Positions 6,892-14,032 of a stretch of 15,880 nucleotides of DNA are shown here, in pieces. Position numbers and translations under genes: made by a program. The notes under the pieces were generated by a model. It was not told the origin of the DNA, did not search any database, and worked only from the letters and a program-made list of their open reading frames with translations. The DNA comes from an uncultured Clostridium sp. (GTDB lineage Bacteria > Bacillota > Clostridia > TANB77 > CAG-508), in the NCBI GenBank assembly GCA_900554815.1, contig USIO01000034.1, forward strand, positions 1 through 15,880, written 5' to 3'. How positions within the stretch are numbered: position 1 is the stretch's first letter; the number at the start of each line of letters is the position of its first letter.

Positions 6892-8667
6892 CTATCTTAA
6901 TTTTGATAATTTTATAATTACTTCTGTTAGTTCTTTTTCTAGTTGCTTTATTTCGTCTTGTTCCATTGTTTTATCTTCTAATTTTTTAATAATACCATTT
7001 TTTTTCTCAATTAATTGATCTTTTTTGTATATATTAATTATTTTATCAATATCACTAGTTTCGTAATCTTTTGCCATAATTCCTGTTAACTGGTTAATAC
7101 AGTCTTGTTCATTTTTAAATAAATCTAATACATTTTCTACTTTTTCTATTCCCTTATCAAATTCTTTATATAATCTTTCTAATATTTTAGAATTTACTTC
7201 TAATTTTAGATCACTTGGTTTTATTATATCTTTTGTCTTATTATATACAGTTGTTCCTAAACTTATTAGTAAAGCAATTACAGCATTTTCTTTTTGTGTA
7301 GATTCTGAAAATGTAGTATTAGAACTGGTTTCTTTTTGTCTTATTACTGATTTTTGTAATATTTTTTCTCCACTATTTTGCCCATATTTTAGTTTATTTA
7401 TTTGTGCATAAATTGCTTCTTTGGAAATATTGTATTCTGTGCTTATTTTGTCAATATATACTTCTTGTTCTATTTTGTTATTAATTAACAGCAAAATTTT
7501 TGCAATTTCATTTAAAAATTTTATTTTATCATTAGTAGAATTAATATTAGAATTTTGCTTTAATATTTTAACTTTATACTCCACTAAAGATATAGCATTA
7601 TCTACCAGTTGCAAGAATCTTCCACTTCCATATTTTATAACATACTCGTCTGGATCTTTTGCTCCTTCCATTTGTAAAATTCTAACATCGCATCCCATTG
7701 CAGTTAAAATGTCTAATCCTCTCACAATAGCTGCTTGTCCAGCCCCGTCTGAGTCATATCCTAGTATTACTTGTTTTGCATATTTTCTTAATAGTCTTCC
7801 TTGGTTTTCTGTTAAAGCTGTACCCAAAGATGCAACCACATTGGTAATTCCTCTTTGAAATAAAGAAATTACATCCATATACCCTTCTACAATAATAATT
7901 TTAGATAAATCATTTTTTTTAGCAACATCTAGACCAAACAAGTTCTTACCTTTAGTGTATACAATGTTTTCTGGGGAATTAATATATTTAGGTTTTGAAT
8001 CATCAAGTACTCTTCCTCCAAACGCAATTACTTTTCCTTTAATGTCTCTTATAGGTATCATAAGCCTATTTCTAAAGCGATTAATAAATTTTCCAGTTTC
8101 TGTTTTGTTTACTAAGCCTGTAGCCAACATTTCCTCATCTGAAAATCCATTTTCTTTTAAATAATAATATAAATCCGTATAGTCTGGGTTAGAATAACCA
8201 ATTAAAAATGTTTTTAATGTTTTATTATCTAGTTTTCTTTGTTTTACATACTCTTGCGCTTGTTTAGATGTAGGTTTATATAAGTTTTCATGAAAAAAAT
8301 GTGCAGTTAGTTCATTAATTTTATATACTTTTTCTTTTATTTCTTGTTTTTTATTATCCTGTGTATTAGAGTAAGTAGGAAGTAAAATACCTGCTCTATC
8401 AGCTAAAAATTCTAGCGTTTCCTTAAAGTCCAAGTTTTCTATTTTGCTTATAAAATGGATTACATTTCCTCCAACTCCACATCCAAAACAGTGAAAAATC
8501 TGTTTATCTGGAGAAACAGAAAAAGAAGGTGATTTTTCTCTATGGAATGGACATAATCCAAAAAAGTTTCTACCACTTCTTTTTAAGGTTACATATTGTG
8601 ATATAACATCTACTATGTCATTAGCACTTATAATTTCTTCAATTAATTCTTCTCCATATCGCACCAT
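6892..8667 (-). CDS. dnaG: DNA primase DnaG
   Basis: Synthesises RNA primers at the replication fork with DnaB helicase. I place the start at ATG 8667 (MVRYGEELIEEI), about 7 bases after AGGAAGG; in-frame ATGs at 8673 and 8691 are alternatives, and the latter lacks a ribosome site. From 8667 the protein has 591 aa. The N-terminal CHC2 zinc domain has C39, H42, C60 and C63 (CPFH ... CFGC). The catalytic core includes the RNAP-basic segment FRNRLMIPIRD. The TOPRIM motifs are IIIVEGYMD with E261 and GYDSDGAG with D305 and D307. The C-terminal part is a divergent helicase-interaction region. rpoD follows 57 bases downstream, and no terminator is seen between them. Confidence 0.97.
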   Translation of the reverse strand: MVRYGEELIEEIISANDIVDVISQYVTLKRSGRNFFGLCPFHREKSPSFSVSPDKQIFHCFGCGVGGNVIHFISKIENLDFKETLEFLADRAGILLPTYSNTQDNKKQEIKEKVYKINELTAHFFHENLYKPTSKQAQEYVKQRKLDNKTLKTFLIGYSNPDYTDLYYYLKENGFSDEEMLATGLVNKTETGKFINRFRNRLMIPIRDIKGKVIAFGGRVLDDSKPKYINSPENIVYTKGKNLFGLDVAKKNDLSKIIIVEGYMDVISLFQRGITNVVASLGTALTENQGRLLRKYAKQVILGYDSDGAGQAAIVRGLDILTAMGCDVRILQMEGAKDPDEYVIKYGSGRFLQLVDNAISLVEYKVKILKQNSNINSTNDKIKFLNEIAKILLLINNKIEQEVYIDKISTEYNISKEAIYAQINKLKYGQNSGEKILQKSVIRQKETSSNTTFSESTQKENAVIALLISLGTTVYNKTKDIIKPSDLKLEVNSKILERLYKEFDKGIEKVENVLDLFKNEQDCINQLTGIMAKDYETSDIDKIINIYKKDQLIEKKNGIIKKLEDKTMEQDEIKQLEKELTEVIIKLSKLR

Positions 8668-8857
8668 TGACATTCCTTCCTCTTTCCACATTTATATTAT
8701 TCGACAGATTTAAAACAAATCCTTTATTTGTTTATGTAAATCTTGTCTTATTTGACAATACTTTATCGAAAAATATTTTTTTATAAAATATTATACTTTT
8801 TATTATTTTAACTTAATATTATATATGCTATACATAAAATTATTAATTAAAAATGCA

Positions 8858-8897
8858 AAAATAACAAACAACCATTAATTTCGTTGTCTGTTATTTT
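8858..8897 (-). terminator. Terminator of the CarD-family gene
   Basis: AAAATAACA-A-ACAAC (8858-8872) pairs with GTTGT-C-TGTTATTTT (8883-8897), with a T-rich tail on the minus strand. It lies 25 bases beyond the CarD-like stop and isolates that gene from dnaG. Because the stem is symmetrical it could act both ways. Confidence 0.75.
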
Positions 8898-8922
8898 AAA
8901 AATATATAAAAAATCTTATGTT

Positions 8923-9492
8923 TTAGGATTCTGTTCCAGTTCCATCAAAAGGAATAAATTTTTTAGCAATATGGTCTTCTGCTTTAGTAGAATGTTCAGG
9001 ATTAAATTCTGCATAAGATGCACTAATTTTGTTTTCTACTAGATCTTCTATGTAATCTTTTGAAGAGTGTTCTGCAAGGACTAATTCGCTAACTAATATT
9101 TGTTTAGCATTTAATAGCATCTTTTTTTCTCCTGTAGATAATCCCTTTTCCTTTTGTTTAAAGCTTAAATTTCTAACTACATCTGCTACTTCATATATGT
9201 CTCCGCTTTTCATTTTTTCCATGTTATCTCTGTACCTTTTGCTCCAATTCATAGACATTTCTGTGCTGTTTTCTTCTAAAACACTAATAACTTTTCCTGC
9301 TGTTTTACTGTCTATAATACTGCGAATGCCTATTTCATTTGCTTTTTCTACAGGAACCATAGCTTTTACTTCTCCTGGCATTTTTAATATATAATAGTTT
9401 TGCTTTTCCCCTAAAATGTCTTTTTCTTCAATTGCTTCAATTGTTCCTGCTCCATGCATTGGATATACAACTTTGTCTCCTACGTTAAACAT
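8923..9492 (-). CDS. CarD/CdnL-family RNA polymerase-binding regulator
   Basis: 189 aa; the ATG at 9492 follows GAGGAG. The N-terminal RNA-polymerase-interaction domain (about 1-65) has the family signature FNVGDKVVYPMHGAGTIEAIEE and a beta-rich YYILKMPGEVKAMVPVEKA stretch. This domain is shared with the Mfd/TRCF RID module. The C-terminal part (about 70-165) is helical, with the conserved NWSKRYRDNMEKMKSGDIYEV and KMLLNAKQILVSELVLA segments. In other bacteria these proteins bind the RNA polymerase beta subunit and stabilise open complexes at rRNA and housekeeping promoters. The gene is monocistronic here, with a consensus-like promoter and its own terminator. The tail HIAKKFIPFDGTGTES is typical of Clostridial members. 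Confidence 0.92.
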   Translation of the reverse strand: MFNVGDKVVYPMHGAGTIEAIEEKDILGEKQNYYILKMPGEVKAMVPVEKANEIGIRSIIDSKTAGKVISVLEENSTEMSMNWSKRYRDNMEKMKSGDIYEVADVVRNLSFKQKEKGLSTGEKKMLLNAKQILVSELVLAEHSSKDYIEDLVENKISASYAEFNPEHSTKAEDHIAKKFIPFDGTGTES

Positions 9493-9539
9493 GTAACCAC
9501 TCCTCTTTATTTTATGTAATTTATTTTTCCGACATTATT

Positions 9540-9568
9540 ATTATACTACAAAAATTACCAAAAGTCAA
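9540..9568 (-). promoter_or_regulatory. Promoter of CarD-family gene
   Basis: Minus strand TTGACT (9568-9563), a 17-base spacer, then perfect TATAAT (9545-9540). The -35 box lies in the loop and 3' arm of the upstream dut terminator, so the two signals overlap by 15 bases. Confidence 0.75.
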
Positions 9569-9582
9569 AGTCTTTTGGTAAT
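9554..9582 (-). terminator. Terminator of dut
   Basis: ATTACCAAAAG (9554-9564) and CTTTTGGTAAT (9572-9582) are perfect 11-bp arms with a 7-base loop. On the minus strand they run into TTTTTG. It lies 26 bases past the dut stop. Confidence 0.82.
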
Positions 9583-9607
9583 TAAATTAATTTTATGTTA
9601 TCTAAAT

Positions 9608-10069
9608 TTATTTGCTAGTTGAGCCAAATCCTCCAAGTCTTTTGCCTTCTGCATTATCGGTATCTGTAACAAAATATTTTTGGAAAATTGCTTGACCTAT
9701 TATGTCTCCTTTTTTTATTTCAATATCTTTATCAAAAAAATTATAAAAAGCGTACATAATAGCTCCATCATTGTCTGGATTTTCGTAATAGTCTGCATCA
9801 ATTACTCCAATACTATTTGCCAATACTAATCCTTTTTTAAATGGGTTAGAGCTTCTATTGCAAAGCATTAAGAATTCGTCTTGTGGCATATATGCTTTTA
9901 ATCCAGTTTTAACTAATGTTGGTTTACATCCAAATTCATATGGCTTTATTACACAATCTTCTGCTGAAGCAACATCGTATCCTGCAGAATATTTTGTTTT
10001 TCTAACAGGAATATGAATATTGCTATTTTCAAAGCCTTTTGCTACTTCAAATCCACGTTTTTTTTCCAT
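9608..10069 (-). CDS. dut: dUTP diphosphatase (dUTPase)
   Basis: Hydrolyses dUTP to dUMP and pyrophosphate, keeping uracil out of DNA and feeding thymidylate synthesis. 153 aa, the usual length of a trimeric dUTPase. All five motifs are present: motif 1 AGYDVASA (29-36), motif 2 with RSS (72-74), motif 3 GVIDADYYEN (88-97) with the catalytic aspartate D91, motif 4 GDIIGQAIFQKY (121-132), and motif 5 RLGGFGSTSK (144-153). Motif 3 ends in YEN rather than the common RGE, a divergence seen in some Bacillota and phage enzymes. The ATG at 10069 follows AAAGGAGA. The gene is transcribed alone, with its own promoter and terminator. Confidence 0.92.
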   Translation of the reverse strand: MEKKRGFEVAKGFENSNIHIPVRKTKYSAGYDVASAEDCVIKPYEFGCKPTLVKTGLKAYMPQDEFLMLCNRSSNPFKKGLVLANSIGVIDADYYENPDNDGAIMYAFYNFFDKDIEIKKGDIIGQAIFQKYFVTDTDNAEGKRLGGFGSTSK

Positions 10070-10124
10070 TTTTTAATCTCCTTTACTATTTTTTTATTTT
10101 ATCTATTATTCTAAATTTTACTAT

Positions 10125-10154
10125 TATTTAACATCATAATAAAAATTTTGTCAA
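10125..10154 (-). promoter_or_regulatory. Probable dut promoter
   Basis: Minus strand has a perfect TTGACA (10154-10149). A -10 box follows as TTAAAT at 17 bases or TAAATA at 18 bases. It is back-to-back with the plus-strand promoter starting at 10159. Confidence 0.55.
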
Positions 10155-10158
10155 GTTA

Positions 10159-10187
10159 TTTACAAATTTTACATAAAGTGGTATTAT
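10159..10187 (+). promoter_or_regulatory. Probable promoter of the 66-aa gene
   Basis: TTTACA (10159-10164), a 17-base spacer, then TATTAT (10182-10187); an overlapping TATAAT is at 10185-10190. It lies 47 bases before the small gene's ATG and is divergent from dut. Confidence 0.6.
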
Positions 10188-10233
10188 AATAGTAATCCAT
10201 TACAAAAAAACTGCTTCAAGGGGAAGATTCATA

Positions 10234-10434
10234 ATGAAAAAAATGGCTCGTTCATATCATATAGATATGGCAATTGAAAAAGTTCTTAATACTGGTAGTA
10301 TAGTTTATGTTAACTTGTATCTTTCAGAACTAAGAAAAATAAGAAAAGAATTTCCTAATCTTGAAATTAAGGAGATGGAGCCAATAGGAGGAACCCACAG
10401 AAAAATAATGTGTCTTATGCGTTCTAAATCTTAA
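10234..10434 (+). CDS. Small hypothetical protein, 66 aa
   Basis: No family recognised. The ATG at 10234 follows AAGGGGAAG by about 10 bases; a second in-frame ATG is at 10243. The protein is basic (MKKMARSYHIDMAIEKVL at the start, MCLMRSKS at the end). It has a central helix-like segment rich in K/R/E (LSELRKIRKEFPNLEIKEME) and a GGTHRK turn, compatible with a small nucleic-acid-binding protein, though that is only inference. It has its own promoter, a strong terminator, and complementary 10-base segments flanking the ORF. This clean monocistronic layout supports a real gene. Confidence 0.65.
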   Translation: MKKMARSYHIDMAIEKVLNTGSIVYVNLYLSELRKIRKEFPNLEIKEMEPIGGTHRKIMCLMRSKS

Positions 10435-10447
10435 TTTAAGCAGTTTT

Positions 10448-10481
10448 CCACTAGGCAAATTTAAACACCTAGTGGTTTTTT
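10448..10481 (+). terminator. Terminator of the 66-aa gene
   Basis: CCACTAGG (10448-10455) and CCTAGTGG (10468-10475) are perfect 8-bp arms, followed by six T residues. It begins 13 bases after the stop codon. Confidence 0.9.
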
Positions 10482-10540
10482 ATCGTTTTTTGCAGAATTT
10501 GCATATACTATTAGTAACATAATTAAATATGGAGGTTATG

Positions 10541-10763
10541 ATGAATTCTTTAGATAAATTATCTGTTGGAGCAATTGCAAAAATTAAAGAATTAAATTGC
10601 ACTGGAGATATTAAAAGACGTATGTTAGATTTGGGGATTGTTTGTGGCACACCAATTTGTGCTGTTTTTAAAAGCCCTTTCCGGTGATCCTACAGCTTTT
10701 GAAATAAGGGATACTATAATTGCTCTTAGAAAGCAAGACTCTTGTAAAATATTAATTACTTAA
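10541..10763 (+). pseudogene. feoA: FeoA, frameshifted by one base
   Basis: FeoA is the small SH3-like cytosolic partner of the ferrous-iron transporter FeoB. The ATG at 10541 has GGAGG 5 bases upstream. It reads MNSLDKLSVGAIAKIKEL, then CTGDIKRRMLDLGIVCGTPI, then AVFKSPFR and stops at TGA 10685-10687. Read one base further on, the frame continues SGDPTAFEIRDTIIALRKQD to TAA 10761-10763, exactly the missing FeoA C-terminus. Removing one T from 10678-10680 restores the family motif KSPSGDP and a 73-aa protein, the normal size. The extra base is either a sequencing/assembly error or a real mutation. feoB follows at once and is intact, which argues mildly for error. Confidence 0.85.
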
Positions 10764-10846
10764 GTAAATTTTTGTATAAATAACTAGTCAAATTTTTCTT
10801 TTATATTCATATAATATTATATCTTTTTATATACAAGGAGGTTTAC

Positions 10847-12994
10847 ATGGGACTTACAAAAAGTTCAACAGGTACAAAAGTCTTAGAAGATAATATTTAT
10901 GAACTAAAAGAAAAGTGTAAATACACTGTTGCATTAGCAGGAAATCCAAATGTTGGCAAAAGTACTGTTTTTAATGGTCTAACTGGTATGAATCAGCATA
11001 CTGGTAATTGGCCTGGTAAAACAGTATCTAATGCCTATGGATTTTGCAACTACAATTCTTCCGACTTCTTGCTTGTTGATATTCCAGGTACATATTCCAT
11101 TATGTCTAATTCTGAAGAAGAAGAAATTGCAAGAGATTTTATTTGCTTTGGAGAACAAGATTGTACCATTATTGTAGTAGATGCAACATGTCTTGAAAGA
11201 AATTTAAATCTTGTTTATCAAATAATGGAAATTACAAATAATATAGTTGTGTGTGTAAATTTATTAGATGAAGCTAAGAAGAAAGGAATTTCTATTAATT
11301 TAGAATCTCTTTCTCGCCACCTTGGTGTTCCAGTTGTAGGTACTATTGCAAGAAACAATAAAACATTAAAAAATTTAATGAAAATAGTTTATGAAGTATG
11401 TAGTGGACAATATGTTTGTCATCCTAAAAAAGTTAAATATTGTCCAATTATTGAAAAAGCTATTGAATTATTAGAGCCAAAACTTTCTCAATTTTCTTAT
11501 ACTATTTCTGCTAGATGGTTAGCATTACGATTATTAGATAAAAACGAAAAAATATTAGCTTCCATTGAAAATCATTTAAATTTTTCATTTAAGCAATTAA
11601 ATTTAGATGATTTATTGTTACAAGCTCAAAATATGTTAGAAAATAATTCTATTGATTCTAGTAATTTTAAAGATAAAATTGTTTCTAGTATTATGTTTAA
11701 TGCCGAAAATATTTGCAAGCATGTTATTTTTTTTAAGAAAAAAGATTATAAGGCTCGAGACAGAAAAATAGATAAAATTCTTACTTCTAAAAAGTACGGT
11801 ATTCCTATTATGATTTTATTTTTTGGAATAATATTTTGGCTTACAATTGTTGGAGCAAATTATCCTTCTCAAATATTGTCTAATTTATTTGCTATTGGGG
11901 AAAAAAAATTGATTATGTTTTTTGGCTTTATAAATGCTCCAAATTGGGTTTCAAATGTTTTTGTCCTTGGAATGTATAAAACACTAAGTTGGGTTGTTGC
12001 TGTAATGCTTCCTCCAATGGCAATATTTTTCCCTCTTTTTACAATATTGGAAGATTCGGGATATTTGCCAAGGATTGCTTTTAATTTAGATAGTTTTTTT
12101 CAAAAAGCATGTACTACAGGTAAGCAAGCTCTTACCATGTGCATGGGATTTGGATGTAATGCTGCTGGAGTAGTTGGATGTAGAATAATTAATTCTCCTC
12201 GCGAAAGATTAATTGCTATTATTACTAATTCATTTGTACCATGTAATGGAAAATTTCCTATGCTAATTACTATTTCTCTTATCTTTTTTGGTAGTTTAGT
12301 TGGGGGATTTTATTCTTCCATTATTGCCACTATTTTTGTTTTAATAATTATTATTTTTGGAATATATTTAACATTGATTATTTCAAAGTTATTGTCAAAC
12401 ACATTACTAAAAGGTTTATCTTCTTCTTTTGTTTTAGAACTGCCTCCTTATAGGAAGCCTCAGATAGGAAAAATTTTTATTCGTTCCATTTTTGATAGAA
12501 CTCTTTTTGTACTTGGAAGGGCAGTTTCAGTAGCAGCACCAGCTGGAATAGTTATTTGGTTATTAGCTAATGTTACAGTATTTGATACTACATTATTAAC
12601 ACATATTGCTAATTTTTTTGACCCTTTTGCAAAATTAATTGGCTTAGATGGATATATTATTACTGCTTTTATTTTAGGGCTTCCTGCTAATGAGATTGTT
12701 TTGCCTATTGTTTTAATGAGTTATTTGTCTCGAGGTGTTTTAGTAGATTTAGATGATATAACACAAATTGGGAATATTCTTATTCAAAATGGTTGGACCA
12801 TTCTTACTGCTATTAATTTTATGATTATTACATTACTACATTTCCCTTGTGCTACTACTTTATTAACTATAAAAAAAGAAACTAATAGTTGGAAATGGAC
12901 ATTTGCTGCATTTGCTATTCCAACATTATGCGGTATTGTAATTTGTATGTTAACTACTGGATTTTGGAATTTAATTAGTTTAATTATGTTGTAA
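10847..12994 (+). CDS. feoB: Ferrous iron transport protein FeoB
   Basis: GTP-dependent ferrous-iron permease of the inner membrane, 715 aa, normal length. The ATG at 10847 follows AGGAGG. The N-terminal G domain has G1 GNPNVGKS (32-39), the G2 region NWPGKT (54-59), G3 DIPG (78-81) and G4 NLLD (138-141). A helical GDI-type spacer with the basic stretch FFKKKDYKARDRK precedes the membrane part. The membrane domain begins near residue 317 and contains two Gate repeats. It includes the conserved MGFGCNAAGVVGCRI segment (about 433-447) and PCNGKFPML (about 465-473), whose cysteines are implicated in iron passage. Several further hydrophobic helices run to the end. It sits 83 bases after feoA, presumably in one transcript. 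No third subunit FeoC is visible. Confidence 0.96.
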   Translation: MGLTKSSTGTKVLEDNIYELKEKCKYTVALAGNPNVGKSTVFNGLTGMNQHTGNWPGKTVSNAYGFCNYNSSDFLLVDIPGTYSIMSNSEEEEIARDFICFGEQDCTIIVVDATCLERNLNLVYQIMEITNNIVVCVNLLDEAKKKGISINLESLSRHLGVPVVGTIARNNKTLKNLMKIVYEVCSGQYVCHPKKVKYCPIIEKAIELLEPKLSQFSYTISARWLALRLLDKNEKILASIENHLNFSFKQLNLDDLLLQAQNMLENNSIDSSNFKDKIVSSIMFNAENICKHVIFFKKKDYKARDRKIDKILTSKKYGIPIMILFFGIIFWLTIVGANYPSQILSNLFAIGEKKLIMFFGFINAPNWVSNVFVLGMYKTLSWVVAVMLPPMAIFFPLFTILEDSGYLPRIAFNLDSFFQKACTTGKQALTMCMGFGCNAAGVVGCRIINSPRERLIAIITNSFVPCNGKFPMLITISLIFFGSLVGGFYSSIIATIFVLIIIIFGIYLTLIISKLLSNTLLKGLSSSFVLELPPYRKPQIGKIFIRSIFDRTLFVLGRAVSVAAPAGIVIWLLANVTVFDTTLLTHIANFFDPFAKLIGLDGYIITAFILGLPANEIVLPIVLMSYLSRGVLVDLDDITQIGNILIQNGWTILTAINFMIITLLHFPCATTLLTIKKETNSWKWTFAAFAIPTLCGIVICMLTTGFWNLISLIML

Positions 12995-13085
12995 TATTAA
13001 GCTTTTAAAAATTTTGTTTGTCCCACTTTGTTTTTTTTAAGTATGATTAACTTTTTCCATTTTGTTTTCTTCCTTCTTTATTTAG

Positions 13086-13118
13086 CATTATTATATATTT
13101 ATATATAATAATGTTTTT
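13086..13118 (+). terminator. Terminator of feoB
   Basis: CATTATTATATAT and ATATATAATAATG are perfect 13-bp arms separated by two bases, then TTTTT. The rest of the 13000-13258 intergenic region is T-rich. I could not settle a promoter in it, although one for the retroelement genes must lie there or upstream. Confidence 0.75.
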
Positions 13119-13258
13119 ATTTTTTTGATTTTAGTTCTTATATTTTTTAGTTTTTCGACAAATTTCGCTGTTTTTTTAATTTCTATATAGTTATTATATA
13201 TATAGTTCAGTTTATTTTGTCCTCGGGAAAAATATATGTGGAAAGGAGGTTACTAGTT

Positions 13259-13670
13259 ATGAGTAAATTACACAATTTATATCTAAAGTGTAAAGGCAAA
13301 AATCCTCGGAAAAATATATCTTTTTAAAAGTGGTGTTTTTTATATTGCATTAGAAGATGATGCTAAATTTTTATCTGAATTATTAGGGTTTAAATTAACA
13401 AAGTTAAATGAAAATGTTATTAAATGTGGATTCCCTGGAAATAGGCTAGAATATTATATTACAATCTTAAAAAAAGAAAATATTGATTTTGAACTTATTG
13501 ATTCTAATTACGAGGCAATTAATAATTACTCTGATTATATAAATAATTTAAAATTAAAAGAAATTATTAATAAATTAGTAAAATTAGATATAAATTCTAT
13601 TAATTTAAAACAATCTTTTGAAATTTTATCTAATATTCATGACGATTTAGTAAAAATATATAAAAATTAA
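13259..13670 (+). pseudogene. DGR-associated MutS-like accessory protein (MSL), frameshifted
   Basis: The ATG at 13259 follows AAAGGAGG. It reads MSKLHNLYLKCKGKNPRKN and stops at TAA 13325-13327. The +1 frame then gives LFKSGVFYIALEDDAKFL, continuing through GFKLTKLNENVIKCGFPGN to VKIYKN and a stop at 13670. Dropping one A from the AAAAA run at 13310-13314 yields NPRKIYLFKSGVFYIALEDD, which resembles the MutS domain I fold of the MutS-like (msl) accessory proteins reported for some DGRs. The repaired protein would be about 136 aa. Alternatively, +1 slippage at TTT TAA (13322-13327) would give a similar product. It lies 14 bases upstream of avd, in the same operon. The role of msl proteins in mutagenic homing is not established. 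Confidence 0.7.
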
Positions 13671-13684
13671 ATTATGGAGGCAAA

Positions 13685-14032
13685 ATGGGAAATTTATCAA
13701 TTTATCAAAAATATGTTGAATTAATTTATTACACTTATAATCTAACTAAAAAGTATCCAAAATCTGAGAACTTCGCTCTTGTAAAAGAAATTCGAGAAAA
13801 TTTATACCAAGGTTTAAGAATTTTAATGCACTCTATTAAAAGTTATGATAAAAAGGAAAAACTACGTTATTTAAATGAATTAGACATTAACCTAACACTT
13901 TTAAAAGTTTTTGTTAGAATTTCTTACAATTGTAAATACATATCTTTGCAAAATTATCAAACTTGGTGTAAGCATATAACCGATATTTGTAATATTTTAG
14001 GAGCCTGGATTACTTCATGCCTAAAACGATAA
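13685..14032 (+). CDS. avd: DGR accessory variability determinant Avd
   Basis: 115 aa, a four-helix-bundle protein of the Avd/S23-intervening-sequence family. In characterised DGRs it forms a pentamer that binds the reverse transcriptase and template RNA and is needed for cDNA synthesis. Family features seen here are four amphipathic helices, the LYQGLRILMHSIKSYDKKEKLRYL segment in helix 2 (about 40-62), and the closing signature W94 ... ICNILGAWITSCLK with W108. Its size and many basic residues fit. The ATG at 13685 follows GGAGG. Its last 16 bases overlap the reverse transcriptase start, which indicates translational coupling. The frame is intact. Confidence 0.9.
   Translation: MGNLSIYQKYVELIYYTYNLTKKYPKSENFALVKEIRENLYQGLRILMHSIKSYDKKEKLRYLNELDINLTLLKVFVRISYNCKYISLQNYQTWCKHITDICNILGAWITSCLKR

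Noticed and set aside
6642..7018. Plus-strand open frames rich in F, L and S opposite rpoD and dnaG
   Set aside because: Antisense shadows of lysine/glutamate-rich coding sequence, without ribosome sites or promoters.
13114..13258. Promoter for the msl-avd-RT operon
   Set aside because: Several AT-rich -10-like strings exist (for example TATTAT near 13193), but none has a convincing -35 at 16-18 bases.
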